A stretch of 58,841 nucleotides of DNA from Bacillota bacterium (GCA_021768705.1 JAETUG010000013.1:1-58841), one strand, 5' to 3'. Positions 49,056 to 57,902 are shown, numbered from the stretch's first letter. Made by a program: numbers and translations. Notes: generated by a model not told the origin, from the letters alone.

Positions 49056-49994
49056 ATGAAAATAATGGCGATACCTGTAATTTATCAATTGATCACAATG
49101 GTCATCCTGATGATTATTGGGGTGGTATTACAGAAAAAGAATTTCTTATCTTTGGCAAATGCCAAGGGGCTTTCCATTGTGCTGACCCGTGTGGCGGTGC
49201 CCTGTAATATGGTAGTTTTGCTGCAGAGAGAATATTCTCCGGAAATTTTCAAGGGATTTCTTGTGACTTGTATCGCTACCTATATGATGTGCTGTATTGG
49301 TGCGCTGATGTTCTTCATCGTTGGTAAGATCATGAAACTGCAGCCCAGAGAACTGGGGTTGTTCAGCGGCGGCGGCGTTTACAGCAACGTAATCTTTATG
49401 GGCCAGCCCCTGATTTTGGCTATGTATGGCGCAGAAGGACTGATCTTTTGTGTAGGTGTTATGTTTACCTGCAACGTATTCCTGTTTACAGTCTGCTCCG
49501 TGCTGTTTGCCATGGGCAGCGGCATCAAAAAATCCGCAGGCCGCATGATGAAAGAAGCATTTATCAACCTGATCTGCCTTTCTGCAGTGGTGGGTGTGTT
49601 CTGCTTTGTAAATTCCATTTCCCTGCCTCAGCCTATCTTTGATGTATTGCAGTATTCCGCAAATACTACTGTATGTCTGTCCATGATCTATATTGGTTCT
49701 CTGCTGGCGGCGGCAAATGTGAAAGAAATCTTTAAGGATAAGATGGTATATATTTTCAGCTTCTTCACACTGATCGTGATGCCTATCATTACAAAGCTGA
49801 TCTGCGGCACTTTCATGAGCGGCATGGCACTGAGCGTGCTGGTGGTGCTGATGGGTACGCCTGCGGCAGCGGCGTTGCCTTCCTTTGCGGATCAATATGG
49901 CGCAGATGAGAAGCGGGCATCTCAGTATACCTTTGTTTCCACCATCATTTCCGTGGTAACGCTGCCGTTGGTAGCCCAGTTCCTGTGTCAGTAA
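49056..49994 (+). CDS. AEC family transporter (auxin efflux carrier type)
   Basis: A 312-residue, ten-helix membrane protein of the AEC/BASS-related family (ITMVILMIIGVVLQKKNFLS, SGGGVYSNVIFMGQPLILAMYG, PAAAALPSFADQYGADEKRASQYTFVSTIISVVTLPL). In bacteria these export or import organic acids such as malate. The start is ATG 49056 just behind AAGGAAGG; the ATG at 49065 is a near-equal alternative. Confidence 0.88.
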   Translation: MKIMAIPVIYQLITMVILMIIGVVLQKKNFLSLANAKGLSIVLTRVAVPCNMVVLLQREYSPEIFKGFLVTCIATYMMCCIGALMFFIVGKIMKLQPRELGLFSGGGVYSNVIFMGQPLILAMYGAEGLIFCVGVMFTCNVFLFTVCSVLFAMGSGIKKSAGRMMKEAFINLICLSAVVGVFCFVNSISLPQPIFDVLQYSANTTVCLSMIYIGSLLAAANVKEIFKDKMVYIFSFFTLIVMPIITKLICGTFMSGMALSVLVVLMGTPAAAALPSFADQYGADEKRASQYTFVSTIISVVTLPLVAQFLCQ

Positions 49995-50009
49995 TGCCGA
50001 ATAAAAAAT

Positions 50010-50041
50010 CAACCCTCTCCCCTTGTGGGAGAGGGTTTTTG
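50010..50041 (+). terminator. AEC gene terminator
   Basis: AACCCTCTCCC (50011-50021) pairs with GGGAGAGGGTT (50026-50036), followed by T residues. Confidence 0.92.
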
Positions 50042-50127
50042 TCTTCTGCATAGAAATACAGAGAGAAATTGTTCAAAAATAACAAAATTTATTGACAAAT
50101 TTAGTATATCTGCGTACGGTATGGGGG

Positions 50128-50426
50128 TTGATTTTTCCGAACCCTTTCGTTTATACTTATGTGTGGGACAGAATATGACTCGGTCCACAGGGAGGGACGT
50201 TTGGAAAGGATACACGCCGCCCGTGTGCAGATCAAAGACAGGGCTTTCACGCACACAGGAATCGGCAGTGTATTTGTTTTTTCGTGACATCCCCTTTGGG
50301 GGACGCCATGAAAGGAATGAGCCGGACGCTGACCTGTGGAAGATGCCGTTTGCTTCGGCAAGATCGGCAGGCATATTCCACGTTATTATCATCCATATTC
50401 TAATTTTAAGAAACAGGGGGATTATT
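50128..50426 (+). promoter_or_regulatory. hppA promoter and large structured RNA leader
   Basis: TTGATT (50128-50133), 18-bp spacer, TATACT (50152-50157). The transcript from about 50163 can close on itself: GTGG (50163-50166) with CCAC (50378-50381), GAATATG (50171-50177) with CATATTC (50372-50378, sharing one base), CCACAGG (50185-50191) with CCTGTGG (50333-50339), ATACAC with GTGTAT (50210-50215/50268-50273), GCCG with CGGC, and GTGTGC with GCACAC (50223-50228/50251-50256). Two extra hairpins: TCCCC/GGGGA near 50290-50302 and TGCCG/CGGCA with a TTCG loop (50343-50368). No T run follows, so it is probably a cis-acting leader. I recognise no known riboswitch class. A second possible -35 TTGACA lies at 50092. 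Confidence 0.65.
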
Positions 50427-52406
50427 ATGGAAAACTTAATTTACCTGGCGCCTGTGCTTGGCATTGTGGCGCTGCTGTTCGCTTTCGTCCTGGCTGGCAA
50501 AGTCAACAAAATGGACGAAGGTACGGACAGAATGAAAGAAATTGCTGCGAGCATCAGAGAAGGCGCAAGAGCGTTCCTGACTGCAGAATATAAGATTCTG
50601 GTAATTTTCGCAGCTGTACTGTTTGTACTGATCGGCTTTGGTGTAAACTGGCCCACAGCTGTCTGCTTCGTGATCGGTGCGGTATTCTCTACACTGGCAG
50701 GCTTCTTCGGTATGACAGTAGCAACAAATGCAAATGTTAGAACTGCAAACGCAGCTAGAACAAGCGGTATGAACAAAGCCCTGTCTATCGCATTCAGCGG
50801 CGGCGCAGTTATGGGTATGTGCGTAGTTGGTCTGGGTCTTTTGGGCGTAGGCGCAATTTACGCATTCACAGGCAACGCTGAAATCCTGTTCGGCTTCTCT
50901 TTGGGTGCTTCCTCCATCGCACTGTTTGGTCGTGTTGGCGGCGGTATCTACACAAAAGCTGCCGACGTTGGTGCTGACCTGGTAGGTAAAGTAGAAGCAG
51001 GTATCCCTGAAGATGACCCTCGTAACCCTGCAGTTATCGCCGATAACGTAGGTGATAACGTAGGTGACGTTGCCGGTATGGGTGCCGACCTGTTCGAATC
51101 CTATGTTGGTTCTATCATCTCTGCCATCACACTGGGTCTGGTTTACTTCTCCGTAGAAGGTGCGATCTTCCCTCTGGTGCTGGCTGCTACAGGTATTCTG
51201 GCTGCTATCATCGGTACATTCTTTGTTAAGGGCGACGAAAACTCCAACCCTCACAAGGCTCTGAAAACAGGCTCCTACACAGCAGCTATCCTGGTTGCTA
51301 TCGCTTCCCTGGCTCTGAGCATGAAGCTGTTTGGCAACATGAAAGCTGCCATCGCTGTTATCGCTGGTCTGGTTGTTGGTCAGATCATCGGTATGATCAC
51401 AGAAGTATATACTTCCGGTGACTACAAATCCGTTAAGAAAATCGCAGACCAGTCTGAAACAGGTCCTGCTACAACAATCATCTCCGGTCTGGCTGTAGGT
51501 ATGGAATCCACAGCTATCCCTATCATCCTGATCTGCGTAGGTATCTATATTGCCTTCACAGTATGTGGTCTATATGGTATCGCTCTGTCCGCAGTAGGTA
51601 TGCTGGCAACAACAGGTATCACTGTAGCGGTTGACGCTTATGGTCCCGTTGCCGACAACGCCGGTGGTATCGCTGAAATGAGTGGTCTGGATCACTCCGT
51701 AAGAAACATCACAGATAAACTGGACGCAGTTGGTAACACAACAGCTGCTATGGGGAAAGGTTTTGCCATCGGTTCTGCTGCCCTGACAGCACTGGCACTG
51801 TTCGTATCCTATGCAGAAGCTGTAAAACTGACAGAAATCTCTCTGCTGGAACCCAGAGTTATCATTGGTCTGTTGATCGGCGGTATGCTGCCCTTCCTGT
51901 TCTCTGCATTCACAATGCAGTCCGTAGGTAAAGCTGCATTCCAGATGATCGAAGAAGTTAGACGTCAGTTCCGTACCATCCCCGGCATCATGGAGGGTAC
52001 AGGCAAACCTGACTACAAGAAATGTGTAGAAATTTCTACAACAGCAGCTCTGAAAGAAATGCTGGTTCCCGGTATCATGGCAGTTGCAGCTCCTCTGGTA
52101 GTTGGTCTGCTGCTGGGTACAGGCGCTCTGGGCGGTCTGCTGGCTGGTTCCCTGGCAACAGGTGTTATGATGGCGATCTTCATGTCCAACGCCGGCGGTG
52201 CGTGGGATAATGCGAAGAAGTATATCGAAGAAGGCAACCACGGCGGCAAGGGCAGCGATGCTCACGCAGCAGCCGTAATCGGCGATACTGTTGGTGACCC
52301 CTTCAAAGATACTTCCGGTCCTTCCATCAACATCCTGATCAAACTGATGACAGTAGTATCCCTGGTATTCGCTCCTCTGTTTATGAGCGTTGGCAGCCTG
52401 CTGTAA
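50427..52406 (+). CDS. hppA: Membrane-bound, ion-translocating pyrophosphatase (K+-dependent type)
   Basis: A 659-residue integral membrane pyrophosphatase with about sixteen helices. It couples hydrolysis of pyrophosphate to pumping of H+ or Na+. Active-site blocks: [35 protein letters not shown] (about 180-214), [18 protein letters not shown], and the C-terminal [42 protein letters not shown]. Ala440 in [11 protein letters not shown], where K+-independent enzymes have Lys, marks the K+-dependent subfamily; many anaerobes of this branch pump Na+, but ion choice is inferred. The start is the ATG after GGGGG. Downstream lies ppdK, another pyrophosphate enzyme. Confidence 0.95.
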   Translation: MENLIYLAPVLGIVALLFAFVLAGKVNKMDEGTDRMKEIAASIREGARAFLTAEYKILVIFAAVLFVLIGFGVNWPTAVCFVIGAVFSTLAGFFGMTVATNANVRTANAARTSGMNKALSIAFSGGAVMGMCVVGLGLLGVGAIYAFTGNAEILFGFSLGASSIALFGRVGGGIYTKAADVGADLVGKVEAGIPEDDPRNPAVIADNVGDNVGDVAGMGADLFESYVGSIISAITLGLVYFSVEGAIFPLVLAATGILAAIIGTFFVKGDENSNPHKALKTGSYTAAILVAIASLALSMKLFGNMKAAIAVIAGLVVGQIIGMITEVYTSGDYKSVKKIADQSETGPATTIISGLAVGMESTAIPIILICVGIYIAFTVCGLYGIALSAVGMLATTGITVAVDAYGPVADNAGGIAEMSGLDHSVRNITDKLDAVGNTTAAMGKGFAIGSAALTALALFVSYAEAVKLTEISLLEPRVIIGLLIGGMLPFLFSAFTMQSVGKAAFQMIEEVRRQFRTIPGIMEGTGKPDYKKCVEISTTAALKEMLVPGIMAVAAPLVVGLLLGTGALGGLLAGSLATGVMMAIFMSNAGGAWDNAKKYIEEGNHGGKGSDAHAAAVIGDTVGDPFKDTSGPSINILIKLMTVVSLVFAPLFMSVGSLL

Positions 52407-52428
52407 TTGAAAATCAAATTTAAAAATC

Positions 52429-52463
52429 AAAGCAGTCTCTTCGGAGGCTGCTTTGTCTTTTTT
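52429..52463 (+). terminator. hppA terminator
   Basis: AAAGCAG-CTC (52429-52439) pairs with GAG-CTGCTTT (52444-52454), followed by a T-rich tract. Confidence 0.88.
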
Positions 52464-52490
52464 GTATAAAGCGGAGAAAAACGATTTTGT

Positions 52491-52615
52491 GCCATACTGC
52501 CACTGAATCTGCTTGCAGGTTTCAGCGGCAGTATGGTATGAAATTGACTTGCGGAGCAAGTCAATGAGTAAGGCGTAGCCTTACGAATGGCTTTATGAGA
52601 AAAGACTTGTCTTTT
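52491..52615. repeat. Cluster of four perfect hairpins
   Basis: CCATACTGCC/GGCAGTATGG (52492-52536, with inner CTGAA/TTTCAG), ATTGACTTGC/GCAAGTCAAT (52543-52565), GTAAGGC/GCCTTAC (52568-52584) and AAAAGAC/GTCTTTT (52600-52615), nearly adjacent. No gene is seen in this stretch. Confidence 0.75.
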
Positions 52616-52685
52616 TATAAAAAACGGAAGTCCGTCCATGAAAATACGATTTTTCTGAAAAAAGTACAAAATACGCTCTTGCGTA

Positions 52686-52855
52686 TTGCGGGGAATTGGA
52701 GTACTCTTAATATAGGGGAGGAATTTTCCTTTGGTACATAAGATGAAAAAGTGGTACCGGTGGGGCGAATTTTGTCCTACATGGCAATTTGCTGACCCAC
52801 GTGGGAGAACTTCATCCGCCTTTTGGCAAAAAACCATAGATTTTCCCCTTGTTTT
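52686..52855 (+). ncRNA. Candidate rod-like non-coding RNA
   Basis: A promoter TTGCGG (52686-52691), 16-bp spacer, TAATAT (52708-52713) is followed by about 135 nt without a ribosome-binding site that folds end to end: GGGGA near 52715 with TTTTCCCC (52841-52848), GATGAA (52742-52747) with TTCATC (52811-52816), GTGGG (52760-52764) with CCCAC (52796-52800), and an irregular terminal stem GCGAATTTTG/CAATTTGC. A short T-rich tract follows (52849-52855). The long, interrupted hairpin recalls 6S RNA, but I cannot confirm the family. Confidence 0.4.
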
Positions 52856-52939
52856 GCGGGCTTCCTTTTGTGGAATTGGCAAAAGGAATTTTGCCGGATT
52901 GACACAGAAGGAAAAACTGACGAGAAAGTTTTGGAAATA

Positions 52940-52968
52940 TTGTGGTTTTTCTATAGAGGTGGTATAAT
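52940..52968 (+). promoter_or_regulatory. ppdK promoter
   Basis: TTGTGG (52940-52945), 17-bp spacer, TATAAT (52963-52968), about 97 nt before the start codon. The leader contains CAACAGCTGCGG-type short pairing but no clear structure. Confidence 0.8.
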
Positions 52969-53064
52969 TTTTACTGGATCGTTTTTTGATTTGAGATGCA
53001 GCCCAACAGCTGCGGCCAAAGACCCTAAATTTATATCCAATAAGGATACAGGAGGTAATGTGTA

Positions 53065-55692
53065 ATGAGCAAGAAATATGTTTATATGTTCAGCGAAGGG
53101 AATGCATCCATGCGTAACCTGCTGGGTGGCAAAGGTGCGAACTTGGCTGAAATGACAAATTTGGGACTGCCCGTTCCTCATGGCTTCACAATTACAACAG
53201 AAGCTTGTACGGAATATAACGAAGGCGGCAAAGAACTGACACCCGAAATGATCGAACAGATCGATGTTGCTCTGGCTAAGCTGGAAGAAATGGCTGGCAA
53301 AAAGCTGGGTGACCCTGAAAACCCTCTGCTGGTTTCCGTTCGTTCCGGTGCAAGAGCATCTATGCCCGGTATGATGGATACAGTTTTGAACCTGGGTCTG
53401 AATGACGTTTCCGTAGAAGGTCTGGCAAAGAAAACAGGCAACACAAGATTTGCTTATGACTCCTACAGAAGATTTATCATGATGTTTGCAGACGTTGTTA
53501 TCGGCGTTTCCAAATCTAAATTCGAAAGAAGACTGGACGAATATAAAGAAAAAGTTGGTGCGAAATATGACACTGACCTGACAGCTGACGACCTGAAGGA
53601 AGTAACAGCAATGTTCAAACAGATCTATCTGGATGACCAGGGCAAAGCATTCCCTCAGGATCCCAAGGAACAGCTCTTCGAAGCTGCAAAGGCTGTATTC
53701 CGCAGCTGGGATAACCCCCGTGCTTTCGTTTACAGAAGAATGAACGACATCCCTTACAGCTGGGGTACAGCAGTTAACGTACAGATGATGGTATTCGGTA
53801 ACATGGGTGATACATCCGGTACCGGTGTTGCTTTCACAAGAAACGCGGCAACAGGCGAAAAAGCAATGCTGGGTGAATATCTGGTAAACGCACAGGGCGA
53901 AGACGTAGTAGCCGGCGTTCGTACACCTAACCCCATCGCAAAACTGAAAGAAGATATGCCCGGTGTTTACGACCAGTTTATGGATATTGCAAACACACTG
54001 GAAAACCACTATAAAGATATGCAGGATATGGAATTCACCATTGAAGAAGGTAAACTGTTCTTCCTGCAGACAAGAAATGGTAAGAGAACAGCAAACGCTG
54101 CGCTGAGAATCGCTGTTGAAATGGTAGATGAAGGCTTGATTACAACAGATGAGGCCCTGCTGAGAGTAGAACCCAAACAGCTGGATCAGCTGCTGCACCC
54201 TGCATTTGACCAGGCTGCCCTGAAGGCTGCAAAACCTTTGGGTAAAGGTCTGCCTGCTTCCCCCGGTGCTGCTGCAGGTAAAATCTACTTCACAGCAGAA
54301 GAAGCAAAAGCAGCTGCAGAAGGCGGCGACAGAGTCATTCTGGTTCGTCTGGAAACATCCCCCGAAGATATCGAAGGTATGGCTGCATCCCAGGGTATCC
54401 TGACGGTTCGCGGCGGTATGACATCCCACGCTGCAGTAGTAGCCCGTGGTATGGGCACATGCTGCGTATCCGGCTGTGAAGAAATCAAGATGAATGAAGA
54501 AGCAAAAACATTCACATTGGGCGGTAGAACATTCAAAGAAGGCGACTACATTTCCCTGGATGGTTCCACAGGTAACATCTACGGGGAAGATATCCCTACA
54601 GTAGAAGCTGAAATCACAGGCAACTTTGAAACATTTATGAAATGGGCAGATGCAAAGAGAGTGCTGAAAGTAAGAACAAATGCTGACACACCTCACGATG
54701 CGCAGGTTGCCATTGACTTTGGCGCAGAAGGTATCGGCCTGACAAGAACAGAGCATATGTTCTTTGAAGCTGACAGAATCATGAAATTCAGAAAGATGAT
54801 CATGTCTGATACAGTAGAAGAAAGAAAAGAAGCACTGGCAGGCATCGAACCTTTCCAGAAAGAAGACTTCAAGGGCATTTACAGAGCAATGGGAGAAAGA
54901 CCAGTTACTATCCGTCTGCTGGATCCTCCTCTCCATGAATTCATGCCCAATACAGAAGAAGAATTCGCACAGCTGGCAGAAATGACAGGCAAGACAGTAG
55001 AAGAACTGAAGATCAAAGCCCGTGGTCTGCACGAACTGAACCCTATGATGGGTCACCGTGGCTGCCGTCTGGCTGTAAGCTATCCTGAAATCGCTGAAAT
55101 GCAGGCAAAAGCGATCATCGAAGCTGCTGTTGAAGTTTCCGAAGAAGAAGGCATCAACATCAAACCTGAAATCATGATCCCTCTGGTTGGCGAAATCAAA
55201 GAACTGAAATTCGTTAAGAATATCGTTGTAGAAACAGCGGAAAAAGTATTCGAAGCAAAGGGCAAGAAGCTGGATTACCTGGTTGGTACCATGATCGAAA
55301 TCCCCAGAGCTGCACTGACAGCTGATCAGATCGCAACTGAAGCAGAATTCTTCTCCTTCGGTACAAACGACCTGACACAGATGACATTCGGTCTGTCCCG
55401 TGACGATGCCGGTAAGATTTTGGCTGACTACATTGACAAGAACATTTACGAAGTTGACCCTACCGCCAGACTGGACAGAACAGGCGTTGGTCTGCTGATG
55501 CAGTGGGCAGTAGAAAAGGCAAAACCCGTACGTCCTGACATCCATCTGGGTATCTGTGGTGAACACGGCGGCGATCCTTACTCCGTTGAATTCTGCCACC
55601 AGATCGGTCTGGACTATGTATCCTGTTCTCCTTACCGTGTGCCTATCGCTAGACTGGCTGCGGCTCAGGCGCAGATCAACTTCCCCAGATAA
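53065..55692 (+). CDS. ppdK: Pyruvate phosphate dikinase
   Basis: An 875-residue PPDK, interconverting pyruvate, ATP and phosphate with phosphoenolpyruvate, AMP and pyrophosphate. Domain order: N-terminal nucleotide-binding domain (YMFSEGNASMRNLLGGKGANLAEM; RSGARASMPGMMDTVLNLGL), swivelling domain with the phosphorylated His455 in GGMTSHAAVVARGMGTCCVSG, and the C-terminal TIM-barrel PEP site (GAEGIGLTRTEHMFF, GTNDLTQMTFGLSRDD, GICGEHGGDPYSVEFCHQIGLDYVSCSPYRVP). AGGAGG precedes the ATG. Codon use is markedly biased (many AGA, GGT and ACA codons), as in hppA, suggesting high expression. In anaerobes it commonly runs toward ATP and pyruvate in pyrophosphate-linked glycolysis. Confidence 0.97.
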   Translation: MSKKYVYMFSEGNASMRNLLGGKGANLAEMTNLGLPVPHGFTITTEACTEYNEGGKELTPEMIEQIDVALAKLEEMAGKKLGDPENPLLVSVRSGARASMPGMMDTVLNLGLNDVSVEGLAKKTGNTRFAYDSYRRFIMMFADVVIGVSKSKFERRLDEYKEKVGAKYDTDLTADDLKEVTAMFKQIYLDDQGKAFPQDPKEQLFEAAKAVFRSWDNPRAFVYRRMNDIPYSWGTAVNVQMMVFGNMGDTSGTGVAFTRNAATGEKAMLGEYLVNAQGEDVVAGVRTPNPIAKLKEDMPGVYDQFMDIANTLENHYKDMQDMEFTIEEGKLFFLQTRNGKRTANAALRIAVEMVDEGLITTDEALLRVEPKQLDQLLHPAFDQAALKAAKPLGKGLPASPGAAAGKIYFTAEEAKAAAEGGDRVILVRLETSPEDIEGMAASQGILTVRGGMTSHAAVVARGMGTCCVSGCEEIKMNEEAKTFTLGGRTFKEGDYISLDGSTGNIYGEDIPTVEAEITGNFETFMKWADAKRVLKVRTNADTPHDAQVAIDFGAEGIGLTRTEHMFFEADRIMKFRKMIMSDTVEERKEALAGIEPFQKEDFKGIYRAMGERPVTIRLLDPPLHEFMPNTEEEFAQLAEMTGKTVEELKIKARGLHELNPMMGHRGCRLAVSYPEIAEMQAKAIIEAAVEVSEEEGINIKPEIMIPLVGEIKELKFVKNIVVETAEKVFEAKGKKLDYLVGTMIEIPRAALTADQIATEAEFFSFGTNDLTQMTFGLSRDDAGKILADYIDKNIYEVDPTARLDRTGVGLLMQWAVEKAKPVRPDIHLGICGEHGGDPYSVEFCHQIGLDYVSCSPYRVPIARLAAAQAQINFPR

Positions 55693-55738
55693 GCAGTACG
55701 GATAAGTAATACATAAGAGATCTTATCAATAAAAAAAG

Positions 55739-55766
55739 AGGCTACCGATTTTTCGGTAGCCTTTTT
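55739..55766 (+). terminator. ppdK terminator
   Basis: GGCTACCG (55740-55747) pairs with CGGTAGCC (55754-55761), followed by TTTTTG. Confidence 0.9.
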
Positions 55767-55770
55767 GCTG

Positions 55771-56031
55771 TTAAAAGATTTCGCAAAGAAGGGAAGCACC
55801 CAAGCGAAAGCCATAGGCGAAGTGAATATAATTTTCCTTTGCTACGAGGGAATACATATCCTCTGTCATTTGGGTCAACTGGGTCTGTTGCTCTGGGGTG
55901 AGGCTAGCGAAAAAACGGTGATAGCGATATTCCAAGCGGGCTTGGATGGCGTTATATTCCGGACTTCCGGCGTTGATCTCATCCAGAGGGGACAGATTGC
56001 CTTCATACCAATGTTTTAAAATATCATGCAT
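55771..56031 (-). CDS. Small hypothetical protein (DUF6809-like)
   Basis: An 86-residue helical protein: MHDILKHWYEGNLSPLDEIN, EYNAIQARLEYRYHRFFASL, and the C-terminal HFAYGFRLGASLLCEIF, which is the typical ending of the DUF6809 group in Clostridia. The start is set at the second ATG, with AAAGGA about 12 nt upstream; an ATG four codons earlier touches that site. Distantly similar to the protein at 39327. The function is unknown. Confidence 0.75.
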   Translation of the reverse strand: MHDILKHWYEGNLSPLDEINAGSPEYNAIQARLEYRYHRFFASLTPEQQTQLTQMTEDMYSLVAKENYIHFAYGFRLGASLLCEIF

Positions 56032-56156
56032 GGGGGAAATCATCCTTTCTGTATTTATCTGTATTTGATTTTACCAAACAGTCCCCTTGCATGGCAGAGC
56101 CGTACAGTGTATAATATTTATACGGTCTCTGTTTTTGGGGGGGCTGTAAGTGAGGA

Positions 56157-56200
56157 AAGTGGTGCGAATACATTTGCCAACATGCGCCACTTTCTTTTTT
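56157..56200 (-). terminator. Terminator of the ribbon-helix-helix gene
   Basis: AAAGTGG-GC pairs with GC-CCACTTT across a 20-nt loop (56157-56193). The T run lies on the plus-strand side (56195-56200), so activity on the minus strand is less certain. Confidence 0.5.
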
Positions 56201-56207
56201 GTGTTTT

Positions 56208-56378
56208 TTACTTTTTGTGGAGCGCGCGGATACCATTCCGCAGAGCCTGCGGACGGGAAACTCCTTCCTTCTGACAATATTCATCTAACAGCTTCATTTC
56301 TTCTTCGGTTAGACGAACATCAACACGCATATTTTTGGGATTTTCAGAAGGTGGACGCCCCATTTTCTTTTTGGCCAC
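56208..56378 (-). CDS. Ribbon-helix-helix DNA-binding protein
   Basis: A 56-residue protein below usual cut-offs: MAKKKMGRPPSENPKNMRVD then VRLTEEEMKLLDEYCQKEGVSRPQALRNGIRAL. The MRVDVRLTEEE strand followed by two helices is the Arc/MetJ/CopG-type ribbon-helix-helix fold; the GRPPSENP stretch resembles an AT-hook-like arm. The start is GTG with GGAGG 5 nt upstream. Its promoter contains two copies of GGCGGTAA, so self-repression is likely. Confidence 0.85.
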   Translation of the reverse strand: MAKKKMGRPPSENPKNMRVDVRLTEEEMKLLDEYCQKEGVSRPQALRNGIRALHKK

Positions 56379-56413
56379 AAAGACCTCCTTTCTCTGCCAA
56401 CATGTACAATAAT

Positions 56414-56458
56414 ATTATAGTTTGTTACCGCCTAAAAGTCAACAAAAATTTTACCGCC
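56414..56458 (-). promoter_or_regulatory. Promoter and repeated operator of the ribbon-helix-helix gene
   Basis: On the minus strand TTGACT (56442-56437), 17-bp spacer, TATAAT (56419-56414). GGCGGTAA occurs in the spacer (56432-56425) and again at 56458-56451, 26 bp apart, as direct repeats. Confidence 0.75.
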
Positions 56459-56606
56459 AAAAATAATTGTTAGTTTTATTTTGGAGAAAGTATTATTTGT
56501 ACTGTAATAGATAGGAAGCACTGTAAAAAACAGGATTTTCTGACAGGAATTTTCTGCATTTTCCGGGGAAATGATGCGGTTTTTCATGGAAATCAGCGAA
56601 AAAATG

Positions 56607-56635
56607 TTGAAAGGAAAACGGGGATAGGATAGAAT
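56607..56635 (+). promoter_or_regulatory. Promoter of the DAACS symporter gene
   Basis: TTGAAA (56607-56612), 17-bp spacer, TAGAAT (56630-56635), 47 nt before the start codon. The 130 nt before it hold no other feature I can name. Confidence 0.7.
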
Positions 56636-56681
56636 AAACGACGGATTATTTTTTACAGGAAAAGAAAGAGAGGGAGCAAGA

Positions 56682-57902
56682 ATGACGAAAGAAAAGAGAA
56701 AGCTGCCTTTGGCGTTTTGGATCTTTGTTGGGCTGGTGCTGGGTATTCTGGTCGGCGCAGGATTGATGAAAACGCCTGAGATCGCAGTAAATTACATTAA
56801 GCCTTTTGGCACACTGTTTCTGAATCTGGTGAAATTCATCGTTGTACCTATTGTACTGTTTTCCATCATGAGTGGTGTAATCAGCATGAAGGACATGAGA
56901 AAAGTGGGCAGCATCGGCGTGAGAACCATCTGTTACTATATGTGTACCACGGCTGTGGCGGTTTTGATCGGTCTGGCTATGGCGAATCTGTGCAAGGGAT
57001 TCTTCAACGAACTGACAACATCCGGCTTGGAATATGAAGCATCTGCAGCACCCAGCTTCATTGAGACGATCGTGAATATTTTCCCCGATAATGCAGTAGC
57101 GCCTATGGTCAATGCGAATATGCTGCAGGTGATCGTGATCGCTCTGTTTTTTGGATTTGGCACCATCGCCGTTGGAGAAAAGGGCAAGGCTTTTTCCGAG
57201 TTCGTGGAAAGTGCCAATGCGGTGTCCATGTATATCATGGATGCGATCATCAAACTGAGCCCCATTGGTGTATTTTGTTTGATCACGCCTGTGGTGGCGG
57301 AAAATGGGCCTGCTGTTCTGGGGGATCTGTTGACAGTATTGGTGGTGGCTTATATTGCCTACATTCTGCATATGATCATTGTATATTCCGCAACGGTAAA
57401 AGCTTTTGCCGGTGTGAACCCCATAAAATTTTTTAAAGGGATGCTGCCTGCCATTATGATGGCATTTTCCAGTGCATCTTCTGTAGGGACATTGCCCTTG
57501 AACCTGGAATGCGTGGAAAAACTGGGGGCAAAGAAGGACGTTGCCAGCTTTGTACTGCCCTTGGGTGCCACCATCAACATGGATGGTACGGCGATCTATC
57601 AGGGGGTATGTTCTATTTTCATTGCAACGTGCTTTGGCATCGATTTGACATTGGGGCAGCAGCTTTCCATTATTTTGACGGCTACGCTGGCTTCTATCGG
57701 TACAGCGGGTGTACCCGGTGCCGGGATGATCATGCTGGCGATGGTGCTGCAGAGCGTTGGTCTGCCTGTGGAAGGAATTGCATTGGTAGCAGGTATCGAC
57801 CGTATTTTTGATATGGGTCGTACTACGGTAAACATTACCGGCGATGCAGCTTGTACCTTATGTGTTTCTAAGATGCAGGAAAAAAGAGAAAAAGCGGTAT
57901 AA
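56682..57902 (+). CDS. Dicarboxylate/amino acid:cation symporter (DAACS family)
   Basis: A 406-residue symporter of the glutamate transporter family with eight helices and two re-entrant loops: SSASSVGTLPLNLECVEKLG (first hairpin loop), GATINMDGTAIYQGV (NMDGT motif, Na+/substrate site), GTAGVPGAGMIMLAMVL (second hairpin loop) and GIDRIFDMGRTTVNITGDA with the conserved Asp and Asn that bind substrate. It imports an acidic or neutral amino acid or C4-dicarboxylate with Na+ or H+; specificity cannot be assigned. Monocistronic. GGGAG precedes the ATG. Confidence 0.93.
   Translation: MTKEKRKLPLAFWIFVGLVLGILVGAGLMKTPEIAVNYIKPFGTLFLNLVKFIVVPIVLFSIMSGVISMKDMRKVGSIGVRTICYYMCTTAVAVLIGLAMANLCKGFFNELTTSGLEYEASAAPSFIETIVNIFPDNAVAPMVNANMLQVIVIALFFGFGTIAVGEKGKAFSEFVESANAVSMYIMDAIIKLSPIGVFCLITPVVAENGPAVLGDLLTVLVVAYIAYILHMIIVYSATVKAFAGVNPIKFFKGMLPAIMMAFSSASSVGTLPLNLECVEKLGAKKDVASFVLPLGATINMDGTAIYQGVCSIFIATCFGIDLTLGQQLSIILTATLASIGTAGVPGAGMIMLAMVLQSVGLPVEGIALVAGIDRIFDMGRTTVNITGDAACTLCVSKMQEKREKAV

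Noticed and set aside
50092-50120. TTGACA-N17-TACGGT as main hppA promoter
   Set aside because: The -10 box is poor; the pair at 50128-50157 is better and places the start exactly at the 5' strand of the closing RNA helix.
50163-50382. hppA leader as a c-di-GMP (GEMM) riboswitch
   Set aside because: The segment CACGCACACAGG recalls the GEMM start, but the GAAA tetraloop/receptor pattern and the GGGACGCAAAG block are missing.
52951-55599. An 882-residue open frame antisense to ppdK
   Set aside because: Mirror frame of a codon-biased gene; Cys/Phe-rich composition, no start signals. The forward frame is a complete PPDK.
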